A DNA stretch of 64,000 bases from the NCBI GenBank assembly GCA_032164245.1, contig JAVMKO010000170.1, positions 109,397 to 173,396 of the forward strand, read 5' to 3'. A program made the translations under genes and the position numbers. Source of the stretch: Sternotherus odoratus (Eukaryota; Chordata; Testudines; Kinosternidae). Under the pieces are notes generated by a model that saw nothing but the letters and a program-made list of their open reading frames with translations, was not told the DNA's origin and ran no database searches. Of the stretch, positions 63,267-64,000 are shown one piece after another (within the stretch, counting starts at the first letter, position 1; every line of letters begins with the position of its first letter).

Positions 63267-64000
63267 GACACTCTCCCCGCCTCGGGAAGCCACGTGGAGC
63301 CGGCTTAGCCCGGGGGACTGGGCAGCTGCCATGCGGTGCCCCTGTGACCCCCCCTCTCCTTGCCGTGCCTCATTAACCGTGACCCCCCTCGCTACCCCCA
63401 AGGGGCACGTCCCCCCGTCAGCCATTCCCGTGGTGAACCCCCATAGCAGGGGGAGCCCTGGCAGGGTGATCGCCTCTCCCTACCTACTCCACAGGCCCTG
63501 CCCCTCCCCACACCATGCCCCCCTCTTCCGCCCCCCCCCATCCCAGGCTATAGGGACTGTGGCATGTAAACTGCCCTGCCCCCCACTCTAAGGGGCACAG
63601 AGGGGCAGGGACCCCAGCACCCTTCCCCCAGGCAGTGGATTCTCACCAGCCGTGTTTTCACAAGGACTGGGTCTCACAAGAGCCGGGAGATTTTCCCAAG
63701 CGGCCCGTGGTTTTCACGAGAGGTCTCCCCTCTGCCCAAGAGGCCTGAGATTTTCACGAGGGGTCCCTGACTCGCATCAGAGACCTGGGATTCTCCTAAA
63801 AGGCTCAAGATTTTCACAAGAGATTGATGAGTTTTCACCCTTTTGACACAAGGACCGTGATTTTCATCCATAGACACTGATGTTCACAAGAGACCTGTCT
63901 TACAAGCACCAGTGGTTTCCAGGAGTGGTCCCTGATTCTCACAAGAGGCCAGTGATTTTCCCCATGATTTTTCACGAGTGGTCCCTGTCTCACAAGAGAT
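63267..64000 (+). repeat. Arm-tip unit D3, cut by the window end
   Basis: Direct copy of 53,891-54,624 with few differences. Includes the TTTTCAC repeat. Continues beyond the window. Confidence 0.92.

Overview
This window looks like nuclear DNA of a vertebrate, most likely a reptile and plausibly a turtle. It carries CR1-type LINE 3' ends, a tRNA-like head joined to a CR1 tail, degenerate Penelope-like (GIY-YIG) sequence, MIR/CORE-SINE remnants, solo LTRs and an unusual density of hAT elements. Species assignment is inference. There is no operon-like organisation and no complete host protein gene. The only long convincing ORF is a 602-residue hAT transposase. Host coding sequence is limited to one TIL-domain exon (22.5 kb) and two exons that fit the start of a KRAB gene (60.2 and 61.5 kb).

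Layout. 0.4-5.3 kb is a mosaic of tRNA-bearing blocks (Met, Gln, Asn, Ser) duplicated from, or to, positions 27-45 kb. 5.55-8.63 kb is an autonomous-type hAT element with a second hAT nested in it. 8.64-16.6 kb (arm A) is an inverted copy of 53.9-58.7 kb (arm B). Arm A also contains a 1.9-kb Helitron, a MITE and a 0.8-kb array of sixteen CCAAT boxes that arm B lacks. 18.5-19.7 kb is a 46-bp minisatellite. 24-46 kb is a dispersed tRNA gene cluster (Asn, Ile-TAT with intron, Lys, Met, Thr, Arg, Gly, Ser-GCT, Ser-AGA, Phe, Gln, Arg, plus pseudogenes) assembled by repeated segmental duplication. 46-53 kb holds LTR-like, GC-rich, MIR and hAT sequence. 53.9-58.7 kb is arm B. 58.7-64 kb has the KRAB exons, a hAT element, palindromic promoter-like modules and a third copy of the arm-tip sequence running off the window end.

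Common themes. (1) tRNA genes are copied together with several hundred bases of flank, and individual copies have decayed or changed anticodon. (2) A composite promoter motif (ZNF143-type site, then ETS/CRE) recurs with the duplications and may mark 5' ends of a KRAB zinc-finger family. (3) The two large arms act as internal controls: arm B shows the pre-insertion site of the Helitron and a pre-insertion-like sequence at one end of the hAT element. The combination of tRNA genes and KRAB-type sequence recalls the MHC-linked tRNA/zinc-finger region of mammals, but nothing here proves that synteny.
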